Shown in pieces: positions 6,564 through 7,594 of a stretch of DNA of 7,594 nucleotides. Below the pieces are notes generated by a model. It had not been told where the DNA came from, did not search any database, and saw only the letters and a program-made list of their open reading frames with translations. The DNA is from Oscillospiraceae bacterium. GTDB taxonomy: Bacteria; Bacillota; Clostridia; Oscillospirales; Oscillospiraceae. Position 1 is the stretch's first letter. Every line of letters begins with the position of its first letter. The stretch lies in contig JAITEC010000076.1 of NCBI GenBank assembly GCA_031282225.1, positions 1 to 7,594 of the forward strand, written 5' to 3'. Both the position numbers and the translations under genes were made by a program.

Positions 6564-7025
6564 TCACACCACAGTCAAACATTTTACAGGGCACCACTGC
6601 ACGCACGCCGGCCCCTCGGGACGCCCAAGGCACATATCGCACTTGCGTGCGCGCCGTGTCTCTTTCGGCGCTGATTTTACATAATTGATTCTCGGCGGGT
6701 CGAATACGCAAGCCTTATGGCACAGGCCGCAGCCTATGCACCCCGACTCGTCTATATATGCGACGCCGTCGGGGGTCAGCTTCATCGCCGTCCCCTTCTT
6801 TGGACACTTGTCGTAGCATGGGTGGTCGGTGCAGTGCTGGCAGGAATAGACGGTGTGCATCATCGTGCGTATGTCGCGTCTCACCGCAAGCCTGCGCCGC
6901 GACGGGCTCACGACGCCGTCGTGTACGAGCGAGCAGATGATTTCGCAGCTGTTGCAGCCCGCGCAAAGCGAGTACTCCGGCGGGGCCTGCGCGACGTGCG
7001 GGCCGTATGAGCGCCCTGTGTCCAT
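6564..7025 (-). CDS. Four-cluster [4Fe-4S] ferredoxin-like electron-transfer subunit
   Basis: This is a 153-residue protein of the DmsB/NrfC/YdhY iron-sulfur type. Sixteen cysteines fall in four groups: CxxCxxCxxxC at 21-31, CxxCx4CxxxC at 62-74, CxxCxxCxxxC at 96-106 and CxxCx8CxxxCP at 129-146. They are enough for four cubane clusters, and Cys149 is additional. It probably passes electrons between the AOR-type enzyme encoded 13 nt downstream and a soluble carrier; no membrane anchor subunit or Tat signal is present. The frame stays open upstream to TTG at 7070, but I choose ATG at 7025. GGGGGAGG lies 9 nt before it, and the extra 15 residues are not part of the domain. As first gene of the operon it sits about 50 nt behind a near-consensus promoter. 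A ferredoxin-domain protein serving another enzyme is possible, but the AOR pairing is strong. Confidence 0.9.
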   Translation of the reverse strand: MDTGRSYGPHVAQAPPEYSLCAGCNSCEIICSLVHDGVVSPSRRRLAVRRDIRTMMHTVYSCQHCTDHPCYDKCPKKGTAMKLTPDGVAYIDESGCIGCGLCHKACVFDPPRINYVKSAPKETRRARKCDMCLGRPEGPACVQWCPVKCLTVV

Positions 7026-7034
7026 GTGTTTGTG

Positions 7035-7042
7035 CCTCCCCC
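7035..7042 (-). promoter_or_regulatory. Strong ribosome binding site fixing the ATG start of the Fe-S gene
   Basis: GGGGGAGG on the minus strand is 9 nt before ATG 7025. It lies inside the longer TTG reading (start 7070), which has no comparable site, so the longer form is unlikely. Confidence 0.75.
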
Positions 7043-7081
7043 GTATCCAGTTATAGATGAACCTATGCAATCCGTGTACAT

Positions 7082-7111
7082 ATTATAGCTCCGCACAAGA
7101 CCCGGTGTCAA
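7082..7111 (-). promoter_or_regulatory. Near-consensus sigma-A promoter of the Fe-S/AOR/tyrS/acyltransferase operon
   Basis: On the minus strand TTGACA (7111-7106) and TATAAT (7087-7082), both perfect hexamers, are separated by 18 bp. Transcription would start near 7075, with a leader of about 50 nt before the Fe-S gene. I see no riboswitch, T-box or clear operator in that leader. Confidence 0.8.
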
Positions 7112-7137
7112 CGCGCGCGTGTATGTCATATATGCGT
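7111..7137. other. Alternating purine-pyrimidine tract (Z-DNA-prone) between divergent genes
   Basis: Bases 7111-7126 alternate strictly purine-pyrimidine, starting with the 10-bp palindrome ACGCGCGCGT. After one phase break, 7127-7137 alternate again from the palindrome CATATATG. The tract abuts the -35 box of the leftward operon and lies upstream of spoIIIAA. The structure is read from sequence; any role is inference. Confidence 0.45.
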
Positions 7138-7182
7138 TCCGGCACGAATAGTATAGCGGTGCGGACAAGGGGGTGGTTTTGG

Positions 7183-7594
7183 GTGTGCGATTTTTATGGG
7201 TTGGAGCGGTACGGCGGGGCTGCCGCGCTGTTGCCGGGGGAATTGCGGAGCAGGGCGATGGAGTTGTGTCCGGCGGAACGCGCCCAGGCAGAGGAATTGC
7301 GGCTCAGGGCGGGGCGGAAGCTGAGCGTGGTTCTGCCCGAAGGGGAGCGCGAGCTCGGCGGCGACGCGCTGACACGGCGCGAACTGGATGCGGTGCTGGA
7401 AGTGGCTACGGGCGCGTCGGCGCACACCGCGCGGGACGGCGTGTGTTCGGGATACGTCACGGCGGCGGGCGGTTACAGGATAGGGCTGTGCGGCACGGTC
7501 GCCATGCGCAACGGCGCCGTCGCGGGGTTCCGTTTTCTGTCGTCGGTCGCTGTGCGGGTATCAAGGCAGATAATAGGAGCAGCGGACGGCATAG
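7183..7594 (+). CDS. spoIIIAA: Stage III sporulation protein AA (SpoIIIAA), N-terminal part, 3'-truncated by the window edge
   Basis: SpoIIIAA is the ATPase of the SpoIIIA-SpoIIQ channel that links mother cell and forespore; it resembles type II/IV secretion ATPases and works on the mother-cell face. About 137 residues are visible: LLPGELRSRA, then AEELRLRAGRKLSVVL (the family's conserved EIRLRxGRP-type segment), then LTRRELDAVLEVATGASAHTARDGVCSGYVT. The hallmark GGYRIGLCGTVAMRNG follows, then FRFLSSVAVRVSRQIIGAAD. The window ends before the Walker A motif expected next. I choose GTG at 7183 because AAGGGGG lies 9 nt upstream (7167-7173); TTG 7201 and GTG 7159 are alternatives without a better site. 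It is divergent from the AOR operon. Other spoIIIA genes would be expected to the right. A sigma-E promoter would be expected, but I could not find a convincing one. Confidence 0.9.
   Translation, partial: MCDFYGLERYGGAAALLPGELRSRAMELCPAERAQAEELRLRAGRKLSVVLPEGERELGGDALTRRELDAVLEVATGASAHTARDGVCSGYVTAAGGYRIGLCGTVAMRNGAVAGFRFLSSVAVRVSRQIIGAADGI

Noticed and set aside
7026..7070. N-terminal extension of the Fe-S protein from TTG 7070
   Set aside because: It has no ribosome site of its own and would start within a few bases of the predicted transcript start. The strong GGGGGAGG before ATG 7025 lies inside it.
7127..7160. Sigma-E promoter for spoIIIAA built on CATATATG or AGTATAGC
   Set aside because: Neither candidate gives both a CATACAAT-like -10 and an ATA-containing -35 at the right spacing, so I do not annotate it.

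Overview
The window looks like chromosomal DNA from an anaerobic, endospore-forming member of the Bacillota (Clostridia). The main reason is the 5' part of a recognisable spoIIIAA sporulation gene at the right edge. A tungsten-type aldehyde:ferredoxin oxidoreductase (AOR) homologue, a DegV-family protein and strong GGAGG-type ribosome binding sites agree with this. The DNA is GC-rich, yet ATA is a common isoleucine codon. I see no tRNA, rRNA, insertion sequence or CRISPR array.

Left part (1-1881): the 3' end of lepA (elongation factor 4) runs rightwards and meets a convergent degV-family gene, with a GC-rich hairpin in the 65-bp gap. The degV-type gene has a clear promoter. It is divergent from a membrane-anchored XRE-type regulator, and the shared intergenic region holds two inverted repeats that could be operators.

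Middle (1882-3262): the regulator gene ends 22 bp from the convergent end of a left-handed beta-helix acyltransferase gene. A hairpin followed by a T-rich stretch, lying inside the end of the regulator gene, looks like the terminator of the leftward transcription unit.

Right part (3259-7111): a leftward set of four closely spaced genes probably forms one operon. In order of transcription they are a four-cluster [4Fe-4S] protein, an AOR-family tungsto-oxidoreductase, tyrS, and the beta-helix acyltransferase. The gaps are 13 nt, 31 nt and a 4-nt ATGA overlap. A near-consensus sigma-A promoter (TTGACA, 18 bp, TATAAT) precedes the set. The first two genes form a plausible redox enzyme and its electron-transfer subunit, comparable to the YdhV/YdhY pair of E. 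coli. Why tyrosyl-tRNA synthetase follows them is unclear. That TyrRS has Thr in place of the first His of the HIGH signature.

Far right (7112-7594): the divergent intergenic region contains an alternating purine-pyrimidine tract, then spoIIIAA, which runs off the window before its ATPase P-loop. No dramatic unknown system is evident. The most interesting points are the AOR/Fe-S pair of unknown substrate, its linkage to tyrS and the acyltransferase, and the altered HIGH motif.
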